This document shows positions 56,101 through 62,888 of a stretch of DNA of 62,888 bases, in pieces. Every line of letters starts with the position of its first letter. The first letter of the stretch is position 1. Source of the DNA: Bacteroidota bacterium (GTDB taxonomy: Bacteria; Bacteroidota; Bacteroidia; Chitinophagales; Saprospiraceae); assembly GCA_029557915.1 (NCBI GenBank), contig JAKQHS010000154.1:1-62888 (forward strand), given 5' to 3'. Made by a program: the position numbers and the translations under genes. The notes beneath the pieces were generated by a model, which ran no database searches, was not told the origin of the DNA, and was given only the letters and a program-made list of their open reading frames with translations.

Positions 56101-56267
56101 GTGGCCATTCCGTCCTGGACGTCCGCTTTCCACAGGTCCCCTTCAAAACAGAAGACCACCGTTTCCCCGTCCGGGGTCAGGCTTGGATTGGACAGGAAAT
56201 AGGCAGGGTTTTGAGACCTCAATCCGAAAGGGATGAAAGCCAGGAGGATATAGAACATTTGGGGCAT
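53145..56267 (-). CDS. Tricorn protease homologue (S41 family)
   Basis: A 1040-residue exported peptidase (signal FYILLAFIPFGLRSQ). Six- and seven-bladed beta-propellers (about 20-650, with WDFS/DGxxV-type blades such as VSPDGQWIAFTGR), an S41-type core with catalytic-His candidate in NSSHQGFG, a PDZ domain (RPGDVLIKVNEETVD), and the C-terminal catalytic part with nucleophile S947 in NEQSLSDAEMT. Tricorn trims peptides; bacterial exported forms act in the periplasm. First gene of the probable three-gene unit with DUF255 and GH115. Length is near that of archaeal Tricorn. Confidence 0.92.
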   Translation of the reverse strand: MPQMFYILLAFIPFGLRSQNPAYFLSNPSLTPDGETVVFCFEGDLWKADVQDGMATRLTAMQGYESSPRVSPDGQWIAFTGRQYGNGDVFVIPLKGGEVRTLTHHSANEEMRSWSWDSKTIYFNSYITGKVASHQVSAEGGTPVRVFGDQFFLYDHNLAEHPVTGELFFNDTWESDNQLARKRYKGPFNPDIQSYHPKTKQYKKYTTWEGKDFGTTIDRKGNIYYISDQANGEYNLYTLNRNTPKALTSFSTSIKSPQVNAQGGRVVFEKDYQLWIFEVRSGKARPLAISIHRNPILPKEKDFELKGQISAYDLSPDGKKMALVSRGELFVSDAEGKFIRHLKRPTSERVKEVKWLSNNKTLLFNQTLDGYSNWFTMPADSLGAPVQVTGDKKNNRSLALNSKRTLGVYLSGRDEVRLLELSTMESRTLVKDEIWGLQNSTPGFSPNDEYVVYTAYKNFEQDLYAIHLKENKIINLTRTDVTETGPQWSSDGHYVYFISQRLKPAYPFGMGDAKVYRLPLEKLDAPFKMDKYNELFKEEKKDTTKISPADSLKPILIDPDGIMERVEQISPALGTQFLQALYQKGDQTSVLYSSNHGEGKYALWKTVIGPFEPNKTEKISGTDNASRFDIVEAGNKLYSLHAGNVHKLNLDGNKAELININYTFRKNLSDEFNQMFYEAWAQMEENFYDGQFHGLDWQKAREQYKAYLPHLNTRADLRVLLNDLLGELNSSHQGFGTFGDDETIDLQNQTMETGIVFEPAHPYTVQRIVKRSAADKKGIDIRPGDVLIKVNEETVDPSRDRHAYFTRPSRDQELSLVFSRQGQAVTARLHPQASLFNEYYEEWIDQNQKRVDDKSNKRIAYGYMKNMGRGELDQFIIDMTGELNQKEALILDLRYNTGGNVHDEVLKFLSQRSYLQWKYRDGKLSPQSNFAPSDKPLVLLTNEQSLSDAEMTAQGFKALKLGKIIGNETYRWIIFTTGIGLVDGSFIRMPSWGCYTMEGKNLEQTGVQPDILIINGFVDKLNGRDPQLDRAIDEILKLLK

Positions 56268-56417
56268 CAGAAAAAATTTGGAATAGAAAATTAATACAAA
56301 TCCGCTTGTGAGTCAGTGTAAAACGAATCCCAAAACCGAACCGGTTTTGGGGAGCGCAGGGCCGGCCCAATTGTCCAATTTTTGAATTCCCGCTTTGTGC
56401 ATGGAAAGCGGGTCAGC

Positions 56418-59400
56418 CTATTGTGGATTGACCCGGTAACAAAGCAGGGGCCCGTCATTGATGCCCACCAGGACATAGCGTCGGTTTCCCGAGTCCAGCC
56501 ATTGGATGTCCTTTACATTGTACGGCACGGAAAAGCCGCTGTGCAGTGGACCAATCGCCTCGAAGTCATTTTTGCCCAACCCTTTGAGATACATGCCGGG
56601 GGAGGCATCCGCAGGAGAGGTCTCTACCTCCACGTCAAAACGGTTTCCGGCTATCAGGATGTCTTTGTGACCGTCCCCATCCACATCCCTGACAATAATT
56701 CCGTTGACCGTGGATAACTGTGCAAAAACGGGCAGGGGCTTGAATCGCAGAACTCCCTGGTCGTTGATAAAAAGGGCCGACTGGAATTCATAGGCTTTGA
56801 GATGGAGGGCCCGGTCAATCCCGGGTCCCAGGATCCCGCGAATATCGCTTACCGCAAAGGACAGGAAGGATGGAAATTTCTGAAGGATGGCGGGCATTTG
56901 CTGGCTGCTGCATTCCCTGCCCCGGATGGGTACCTGTACCCCGTGATCGTATTTTGCCAGAAAAATGTCATTCGTCCCGTTGCGGTCGAAATCGGTGGCG
57001 TAAACCTCGAAGGGTTTTTCCCTGCTTGCAATGAATTTATAATTTTTGCCCAGGTTGCCTGCGATCAGGTCCATATCCCCATCCTCGTCCAGGTCGTCCG
57101 CGACGATCCGGTTCCACCAGCCATGGGTTTGACCCAGTCCTAAAGCTTCGGTGGCCTCTTCCATTTTCCCGTTTTTGAATTCGAAGATGCGGAGGGGCAT
57201 CCATTCGCCTGAAATGACCAGTTCAGGGGACCGGTCCCCGTTCAGATCGGTATGGACGGCGGTGTTGACCATGCCGAGGCCGGACAAATGGGGGAACAGG
57301 GCGCTGCCATCCGTAAAGCTTCCTTTGTCATTGATCCACAAATAGGAGAGCGCAGGAAAAGGGTAACGGTTGGGGACCACCTGCCCGCCCCTGAAAATAT
57401 CGAGATCCCCGTCGCCATCCAGGTCAAAAGGCAATACACAGGAACCGCTGCTCAGGGTTTTGGGCAATTCCTTTTTGGAATAATTTCCGCGGCCCCCGTT
57501 GAGATACAACCGGTCCTGATACAAACCGGACCCTTCGGGATGGCCGGCCCCGCCGGAAACGACATAGAGGTCCAGGTCCCCGTCGCCATCGGCATCGAAA
57601 AAGGAAGCGCCCAGGTCTTCATATGATTTATCCTGTTCGAATACCGGTGTGTTTTGTTTGATAAACCTTTGATTTGAATACAGGTAAAGGCAGCCGGCCT
57701 GGCCTTCGGCGCCGCCCACATAAAAATCCTGGTTTTGATCCCCGTTGACGTCACCGGCCGCGATAAACGGTCCGCTCTTTGAAAATTCATGGGGCAGCAA
57801 GACCTGGTCCTTGTATTCGTCCAGCGGGGTTTCATGGTGTTTGAATGGGGTTGAAAGGGCTTTGGTCTCCAATGAAAACAGGACGGGGGCGGGTTCCGGA
57901 GCCGGCGCCGGCATATGGGCTTCCCCGTAATTCACCTGCAGCAGGGTATTTGCGGCGGTTGCAGGGATCCGGTTTTCTTTGCCATCCGGCCATTGCACCC
58001 GGACACTGTCCACCGATTGGATTTTACCCAGGCCAAAGTGGATCACCGGATCATTGGAGGACAGGTATCCGCGTACGGTCTTTTGTTCAAAATACTGAAT
58101 GGTATTCCCCAGGAACAGGGTGATTTTGGTTCCAATGCCCTGGCGATTTCCTTCCGGCCCGTTCAATTGGATTTTAAGAAAATGATTGCGGCCGGGATTG
58201 GTGTTTTCATATAAAAAAGCTTCCGCTTCCAGGTTGTTGACGATGAGGTCCAGGTCTCCATCCCGGTCGAGATCGGCTAGGGCCGCCCCGTTTGAAAAAC
58301 TGCTGTCCGCAAATCCCCAGGCCGCACTTACATTTTCAAATTGCAGATCCCCTTTATTCCGGTAAAGGTAGTTGACCACCTTGATGGGATCGTAGAGACT
58401 GATGAATTCCTTGAATCCCCGGGTGAAAAAATCCTCATTGGACAGGTATTTTTCCTGGTTGGCAGCAAGGAAGGCATCGAGTTTGTTTTTGATATCGCCG
58501 TCAAACAAGTCCCTCCGGTATCCGTTGGCCACAAAAATGTCCCGCAGGCCATCATTGTCAAAATCGCCGGCCAGGGTGGACCAGCTCCATTCTGTTTTGG
58601 CAATCCCCGCCAGTTGGGAAATCTCACTGAAAAACCCGTTGCCGTGGTTGAGGTGGAGCGCATTGTGCATGTACTGCTTGTGCATGCCCCCATCCACGAT
58701 GGCCCAAAAACCCTGAACATCCATGCGGGGCATGGATACTTTTGAGCGTTTATAATTTTCCGGCAACATTTCCATGACCAGGATGTCTTCCCAACCGTCG
58801 TTGTTGAGGTCGGCGATGTCGGCTCCCATCGAGAACAGGGAGAGGTGATTGGTGCTTTCTTTGATGGCCTCCCGGAAAGTGCCGTCCCGCTGGTTGATAA
58901 AAAGGTAGTCCTGGTCCGCATAATCGTTGGAAACAAAGAGGTCCTGCCAGCCATCCCGGTCGAGGTCCGCAGTGACCACGGCCAAAGCATAACCATACCC
59001 ATGGCCCAGGCCCGCGGCATCGCTGACATCCATAAATTTGCCGCTAACGTTTTTGTAGAGTTTATCCCGGTTTTTATCCGGCGGATTGAGTTTTCCGGAA
59101 ATCATTTTTGACAGGGGCAGGTAAAAGGAGTCCGGCCGCTGGGTCAGGTAGAGGTCCAGGTCGTTGTCCCGGTCCATGTCAAAAAATGCGGCGTGCATCG
59201 AATAACCGGCATCGTCGAGCCCGTATTCGGCGGCCTTTTCAGTAAAACGGAGATTGCCTTCGTTGATATACAACAGGTTTTTCCTTTGTTCATCCTTATC
59301 CTGCCATCCTCCCCGGCAAACATAGATATCCAGGAGGCCGTTTTGGTCAATGTCAACCATGGTGACCCCATTGTCCCAGCCGGGTCCGCCGCCCACCCCC

Positions 59401-59726
59401 GCTTCTTCCGTGATGTCCTTGAATTGCAGATTGCCGAGGTTGAGGTAAAGTTTATTCTCCACTTCGTTGCCGGTGAAATAAAGGTCCGGGAGGCCGTCCT
59501 GGTTGATATCGCCCGCCGCCACACCCCCTCCGTTGTACACATAGGCAAAGGCATCAAAATAATTTCCATAGTTTTCATCGACCACATTGTTGAAGGCAAT
59601 CCCCGTTTCTCCGGAGTCCAGTTTTTTAAACACGGGCTTTATGGATTCTGCAACGGGCGGATCCTGTTTGGTCTTACAGGAAAATCCCGTGATAAGGATT
59701 AATAAAAATAAACCAGGTCGGATCAT
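56418..59726 (-). CDS. FG-GAP/VCBS repeat lipoprotein with ASPIC/UnbV domain
   Basis: An 1102-residue surface lipoprotein (lipobox ending at C17, ITGFSC). Many FG-GAP/VCBS calcium-binding loops of the form DxNxDGxxD (GDINQDGLPDLYFTGN, DIDQNGLLDIYVCRGG, DLDGDGDLDIFRGG) form one or two integrin-like beta-propellers. An ASPIC/UnbV domain lies at about 510-600 (GTKITLFLGNTIQYFEQ, then VRVQWPDGKENRIP). Such proteins are abundant in Saprospiria and Cytophagia and often accompany SusCD-like systems, though none is here. Function unknown; surface glycan or calcium-dependent binding is plausible. A tandem repeat of eight-base units lies just upstream. Confidence 0.88.
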   Translation of the reverse strand: MIRPGLFLLILITGFSCKTKQDPPVAESIKPVFKKLDSGETGIAFNNVVDENYGNYFDAFAYVYNGGGVAAGDINQDGLPDLYFTGNEVENKLYLNLGNLQFKDITEEAGVGGGPGWDNGVTMVDIDQNGLLDIYVCRGGWQDKDEQRKNLLYINEGNLRFTEKAAEYGLDDAGYSMHAAFFDMDRDNDLDLYLTQRPDSFYLPLSKMISGKLNPPDKNRDKLYKNVSGKFMDVSDAAGLGHGYGYALAVVTADLDRDGWQDLFVSNDYADQDYLFINQRDGTFREAIKESTNHLSLFSMGADIADLNNDGWEDILVMEMLPENYKRSKVSMPRMDVQGFWAIVDGGMHKQYMHNALHLNHGNGFFSEISQLAGIAKTEWSWSTLAGDFDNDGLRDIFVANGYRRDLFDGDIKNKLDAFLAANQEKYLSNEDFFTRGFKEFISLYDPIKVVNYLYRNKGDLQFENVSAAWGFADSSFSNGAALADLDRDGDLDLIVNNLEAEAFLYENTNPGRNHFLKIQLNGPEGNRQGIGTKITLFLGNTIQYFEQKTVRGYLSSNDPVIHFGLGKIQSVDSVRVQWPDGKENRIPATAANTLLQVNYGEAHMPAPAPEPAPVLFSLETKALSTPFKHHETPLDEYKDQVLLPHEFSKSGPFIAAGDVNGDQNQDFYVGGAEGQAGCLYLYSNQRFIKQNTPVFEQDKSYEDLGASFFDADGDGDLDLYVVSGGAGHPEGSGLYQDRLYLNGGRGNYSKKELPKTLSSGSCVLPFDLDGDGDLDIFRGGQVVPNRYPFPALSYLWINDKGSFTDGSALFPHLSGLGMVNTAVHTDLNGDRSPELVISGEWMPLRIFEFKNGKMEEATEALGLGQTHGWWNRIVADDLDEDGDMDLIAGNLGKNYKFIASREKPFEVYATDFDRNGTNDIFLAKYDHGVQVPIRGRECSSQQMPAILQKFPSFLSFAVSDIRGILGPGIDRALHLKAYEFQSALFINDQGVLRFKPLPVFAQLSTVNGIIVRDVDGDGHKDILIAGNRFDVEVETSPADASPGMYLKGLGKNDFEAIGPLHSGFSVPYNVKDIQWLDSGNRRYVLVGINDGPLLCYRVNPQ

Positions 59727-59742
59727 GTGTCAAATCTTTAAA

Positions 59743-59798
59743 AAGTTAGCAAGTTAGCAAGTTGGTAAGTTAGCAAGTTGGTAAGTTAGTAAGTGGGT
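59743..59798. repeat. 8-bp tandem repeat upstream of the FG-GAP lipoprotein gene
   Basis: Seven units of AAGTTAGC/AAGTTGGT/AAGTTAGT, starting 16 bp upstream of the ATG at 59726 and lying between two divergent genes. Units alternate between the AGC and GGT forms, suggesting duplication by 16-bp steps. Confidence 0.85.
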
Positions 59799-59874
59799 GG
59801 GCGGTTCAATGCAACCCTGGCAGATAGGCCCTTAACTCTTCTGGACCTCATTCGTTTCATTATATTTACCGCGA

Positions 59875-61176
59875 ATGAAGCGCCTGCTCACCAACCTCAC
59901 TTTTTGGGTACTCACTGCCATTACCCTGGGTATTCTCCTGGGCCACTATTATCCAGAGTGGGTGCTCAAGCCCATTCTCGAAAAGGAATGGAAGGGTCAT
60001 TTCCTGGGCCAGGAGCTCAAAGTGGGCAGGACCCTGGCCGAATTTCTTGGTAACGGTTTTATATCCATCGTCAAACTGTTCATCAATCCGATCATTTTCC
60101 TGACCATCACCCTGGGGATCATCAATATGGGCGACCTGAAAAAAGTGGGGAAGGTGGGGGTCAAGGCGCTGATCTATTTTGAAGTCGTGACCACAGCGGC
60201 CTTGTTGATCGGGGTGGTCATGGCGAATATCATCAAGCCCGGGTTTGGGGTGATCCCTGCCGGTCAGGCCGGAGAGGTGTCCCGGTATGCGGACCAGGCG
60301 GCGGACTTCAGCTGGTGGCAGTTTTTCAAGGATAATTCGACCATCCAGATTTTAATGCTGGCTCTGTTCAGCGGGATTGTGCTCAATAAATTCAGTTTCA
60401 GGCACCGGGTGGTCGATGCTCTGGTCCCGGTATCCAAGTGGGTATTCAGGGCCCTTTATATGGTGATGCTGCTTGCGCCCATCGGGGCATTTGGCGGCAT
60501 GGCTTTCACGATCGGGAAATACGGCCTCAAAGCCCTGTTCCCGCTGGGCAAACTGATGCTTACCGTCTATTGCACCATGGCCCTGTTTATTTTTATCGTT
60601 CTCTGGTATATCCTCCGGTACTACCAAGTGAACCTCTGGAAATTCCTTAAATACATCAAAGAAGAATTACTGATCGTCCTGGGTACCTCCTCTTCCGAAG
60701 CGGGCCTGCCCAACCTGATGGTGAAGCTGGAGCGAATGGGTTGTTCAAAACCCGTGGTGGGTCTGGTAGTGCCCACAGGATATTCCTTTAACCTCGACGG
60801 GACCACCATTTATCTATCCATGGCAATCCTCTTTCTGGCCCAGGTGTATCATGTCCATCTCAGTGCAGGCCAGATTTTAAGCATTATCGGCATCCTGATG
60901 GTCACCTCCAAAGGAGCGGCCGGGGTGACGGGCAGCGGGTTTATCGTTTTGGCTACCACGATGGCCGCGGTAAAAGTCATCCCCATCGAAGGCCTGGCAT
61001 TGTTGCTGGGAGTGGACCGTTTTATGTCAGAAGCCCGGGCCATTACCAATTTTATCGGAAATGGCGTGGCCACCATTTGGATTGCCAACAACGAAAATGA
61101 ATTCGACCGGAATAAATGCGAAGTTGCTTTGAATAAGGGAAACCCCCCACCGCCCCGAAGTTCCGAAGAGCCTTAA
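59875..61176 (+). CDS. Dicarboxylate/amino acid:cation symporter (DAACS family)
   Basis: A 433-residue inner-membrane transporter. The hallmark sequences of the family are present: LFINPIIFLTITLGI early, the serine-rich hairpin LGTSSSEAGLPNLM, PTGYSFNLDGTTIYLSMAILF, and SKGAAGVTGSGFIVLATTMA. Eight membrane helices plus two re-entrant loops are expected. It takes up dicarboxylates or glutamate/aspartate with H+ or Na+. I cannot decide between GltP and DctA types. A TATATTTA box (one mismatch to the -7 consensus) ends 6 bp from the ATG. It converges on bshA across a 45-bp repeat-containing gap. Confidence 0.92.
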   Translation: MKRLLTNLTFWVLTAITLGILLGHYYPEWVLKPILEKEWKGHFLGQELKVGRTLAEFLGNGFISIVKLFINPIIFLTITLGIINMGDLKKVGKVGVKALIYFEVVTTAALLIGVVMANIIKPGFGVIPAGQAGEVSRYADQAADFSWWQFFKDNSTIQILMLALFSGIVLNKFSFRHRVVDALVPVSKWVFRALYMVMLLAPIGAFGGMAFTIGKYGLKALFPLGKLMLTVYCTMALFIFIVLWYILRYYQVNLWKFLKYIKEELLIVLGTSSSEAGLPNLMVKLERMGCSKPVVGLVVPTGYSFNLDGTTIYLSMAILFLAQVYHVHLSAGQILSIIGILMVTSKGAAGVTGSGFIVLATTMAAVKVIPIEGLALLLGVDRFMSEARAITNFIGNGVATIWIANNENEFDRNKCEVALNKGNPPPPRSSEEP

Positions 61177-61182
61177 ATCGAC

Positions 61183-61217
61183 ACCACCCACCAACCACCA
61201 ACCACTACACACCACCC
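61183..61217. repeat. 7-bp A/C-only tandem repeat between convergent genes
   Basis: Five units of ACCACCC/ACCAACC/ACTACAC separate the symporter stop from the bshA stop. The plus strand is free of G and almost free of T. Confidence 0.75.
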
Positions 61218-61221
61218 ACCC

Positions 61222-62346
61222 TTATCCTTTCATCACCTCCATATAATAATCCTCGTACTGCGGAAGGATTTTGTCAATATCGAATTCCCGGGCCCGCTCA
61301 AAAGCCTGCTTCCGGTATTGATCGAGGAGCGTTTCATCCTTGAGTAGCCGGATGGCACTCGCGGCCATGCCTTCGATATCCCCGACGGGGTGAACAAATC
61401 CGCTTGTCCCGTCCAGGTTCAGTTCGGGCAATCCGCCCGCATTGGAAGAGATGACCGGGACATGACAGGCCATGGCTTCCAAAGCCGCCAGTCCGAAACT
61501 TTCATTTTCGCTGGGGATCAGAAACAGGTCGCTGACGGCAAGCAACTCCTCTATGGCTTCTTGTTTTCCCAGGAACCGTACGTGTTCACAGACCTTGATT
61601 TTCCGGCAGATTTCCTCCAGCCGCTGGCGCTCCGGGCCGTCGCCGATAAGCAAAAGTTTGCAGGGTACCTGCTGGATGACTTTCTGGAAAATATGGATCA
61701 CGTCGTCCACCCTTTTCACCTTCCTGAAATTGGAGGTGTGAATCAGTATTTTTTCCCCATCGGGGGCAAGGGCTTTTTTAAAATGCTCCTTGTCGATCTT
61801 CCGGAAGCGGTCAAAATCGATGAAATTGTAAATCACACGGATGTCCCGGCTGATATTAAAATAACGGAGCGTGTCGTCTTTCAGATCACGGGAAACGGCC
61901 GTGACGCCGTCGGACTGGTTGATGCTGAATTCGACCACCGGTGCAAAGGAAGGATCGGCCCCGACGAGGGTGATGTCCGTCCCATGGAGGGTGGTGACCA
62001 CGGGAATGCGGATGCCCTGGGTTTCCAGTATTTTTTTTACGATAAAGGCGATGGTGGCGTGCGGGATGGCATAGTGCACATGCAGCAAGTCGATTTTTTC
62101 GAATTTGATCACATCGACCAGTTTGCTCGCCAGGGTGGTGTCGTAGGGGGTGTACTCGAAAAGGGGGTAATCCAGGGCATTCACCTCGTGGTAATAGATA
62201 TTGGTCATGAAATGGCTCAGGCGGACCGGTCTCTTGTAGGTGATGAAATGCACTTCGTGGCCGCGTTTGGCCAGGCCGAGGCCCAATTCCGTGGCCACTA
62301 CCCCGGAACCCCCGAAGGTGGGGTAGCAGACAATTCCTATACGCAT
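61222..62346 (-). CDS. bshA: N-acetyl-alpha-D-glucosaminyl L-malate synthase
   Basis: A 374-residue GT4 glycosyltransferase that starts bacillithiol synthesis by joining UDP-GlcNAc and L-malate. Recognisable blocks: GIVCYPTFGGSGVVATELG at the N-terminus, HVHYAIPHATIAF, VTTLHGTDITLVG, IPSENESFGLAALEAMACHVPV (nucleotide-sugar site with the E-x7-E pair), and SSNAGGLPELN. Length is typical. The later enzymes BshB and BshC are not in this window. The DinB-like protein at 8.6 kb could be a bacillithiol user. Confidence 0.95.
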   Translation of the reverse strand: MRIGIVCYPTFGGSGVVATELGLGLAKRGHEVHFITYKRPVRLSHFMTNIYYHEVNALDYPLFEYTPYDTTLASKLVDVIKFEKIDLLHVHYAIPHATIAFIVKKILETQGIRIPVVTTLHGTDITLVGADPSFAPVVEFSINQSDGVTAVSRDLKDDTLRYFNISRDIRVIYNFIDFDRFRKIDKEHFKKALAPDGEKILIHTSNFRKVKRVDDVIHIFQKVIQQVPCKLLLIGDGPERQRLEEICRKIKVCEHVRFLGKQEAIEELLAVSDLFLIPSENESFGLAALEAMACHVPVISSNAGGLPELNLDGTSGFVHPVGDIEGMAASAIRLLKDETLLDQYRKQAFERAREFDIDKILPQYEDYYMEVMKG

Positions 62347-62616
62347 CCCTGCAAGTTAGAAATTCTGTGATTAAGTTGAAGCCCAGGGGTGTTTTAAAGG
62401 ATAAAGCGGCTAGGTTTAATAAATAGTTTAATTTTTTTTGTTATTTGTAACTGATAGGTTATCAATTTAATATAACCCAAAACCGGCTTTTTTAATCCGG
62501 AATTTTTCATTTCCTTTATTTTAACTGAAATTTGGACTCATTTTTGTAATCATTCAGCAATAACCGAACCGGGATTTGCAGGGAAAATCTATATTTATGA
62601 AATTGCCTTGTTTTTT

Positions 62617-62888
62617 ATGAGACAAAAAGCTCCTGAATATAAAGAAGCTGAAGCAGCGATTCGGTTAAAATTGAAAAAAGAACTTCCCGGTGATCTTTCT
62701 TATCACGGATTGCACCACACCGAGGATGTGTTGAATGCCGCTCTTAAAATTGCCAAAACCGAAAAGGTTGCCGTGAAGGATGTCAAATTGCTGCGCCTGG
62801 CCAGTTTGCTTCACGATTCAGGATTTATTTATACTTATAAGGGGCACGAAGAAATGGGTTGCAAGATCGCCCGGGAAATCCTGCCCGG
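62617..62888 (+). CDS. HD-domain protein, partial (cut by window end)
   Basis: An open frame from ATG 62617 runs off the window after 90 codons. It translates as MRQKAPEYKEAEAAIRLKLK and onward and contains YHGLHHTEDVLNAAL and LLRLASLLHDSGFIYTYKGHEEMG. The H...HD...H pattern (His in LHHTED, HD in LLHDSG, His in KGHEE) is that of metal-dependent HD phosphohydrolases. The substrate and any extra domains lie beyond the window. It diverges from bshA across 270 bp. Confidence 0.75.
   Translation, partial: MRQKAPEYKEAEAAIRLKLKKELPGDLSYHGLHHTEDVLNAALKIAKTEKVAVKDVKLLRLASLLHDSGFIYTYKGHEEMGCKIAREILP

Overview
The window looks like a chromosomal segment of a free-living Bacteroidota, probably a Saprospiria/Chitinophagia-type polysaccharide degrader. 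Support: several type IX secretion (T9SS) C-terminal sorting domains; Bacteroidota-typical families (ThuA/membrane-dehydrogenase fusion, FG-GAP/ASPIC-UnbV lipoprotein, DUF3788, DUF4386, Tricorn homologue, bacillithiol synthase BshA); roughly balanced GC; little Shine-Dalgarno signal; and occasional TAnnTTTG boxes of the Bacteroidota -7 type. The species cannot be named from sequence reading alone. I see no tRNA, rRNA, CRISPR, transposase, integrase or SusC/SusD pair.

Layout. 0.07-4.2 kb: a 3-hydroxyacyl-CoA-dehydrogenase-like protein and a D-apionate-lactonase-like protein, divergent from a sugar isomerase fused to a SnoaL-like domain. 4.3-9.2 kb: a cupredoxin + six PKD-like repeats + T9SS protein, DUF3788, a ferritin-like/VIT metal transporter and a DinB-like protein. 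9.2-12.8 kb: a CE15 glucuronoyl esterase and a sialate-O-acetylesterase-like enzyme. 13.2-19.8 kb: two tandem copies of a three-gene block (small T9SS protein, outer-membrane barrel, secreted protein with a 20-residue repeat), separated by a small membrane protein. 20.3-26.6 kb: KatG, a GH106 alpha-L-rhamnosidase, and a SnoaL-like gene with an in-frame stop. 26.7-39.8 kb: a long minus-strand run: AraC regulator, M20 amidohydrolase, tagatose-3-epimerase-like enzyme, bicupin, PQQ dehydrogenase with an inserted cytochrome c, ThuA/dehydrogenase/cupredoxin giant, tandem esterase and a small P-loop protein. 40-43 kb: esterase, barrel protein, DJ-1/AraC regulator and DUF4386. 43.4-48.5 kb: htpG, an isoprenylcysteine-methyltransferase-like protein, CmoA, and an alpha-oxoamine synthase. 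48.5-59.7 kb: GH115, DUF255 thioredoxin-like, Tricorn homologue and FG-GAP/UnbV lipoprotein. 59.9-62.9 kb: a DAACS symporter, BshA, and the start of an HD-domain protein cut by the window end.

How it fits together. GH115, CE15 and the acetylesterase would together remove glucuronate links and acetyl groups from glucuronoxylan, GH106 would remove rhamnose, and the isomerase/dehydrogenase/cupin genes suggest periplasmic oxidation and isomerisation of released sugars. The PQQ enzyme carries its own cytochrome c and its neighbour ends in a blue-copper domain, so an electron path is encoded alongside the oxidase.

Most unusual points: the duplicated T9SS/barrel/repeat-protein block, whose repeat has a strict five-residue hydrophobic register; and many short tandem repeats (6-28 bp units) in intergenic gaps, several lying directly against start codons, including the same nine-base word in front of both htpG and its convergent neighbour.
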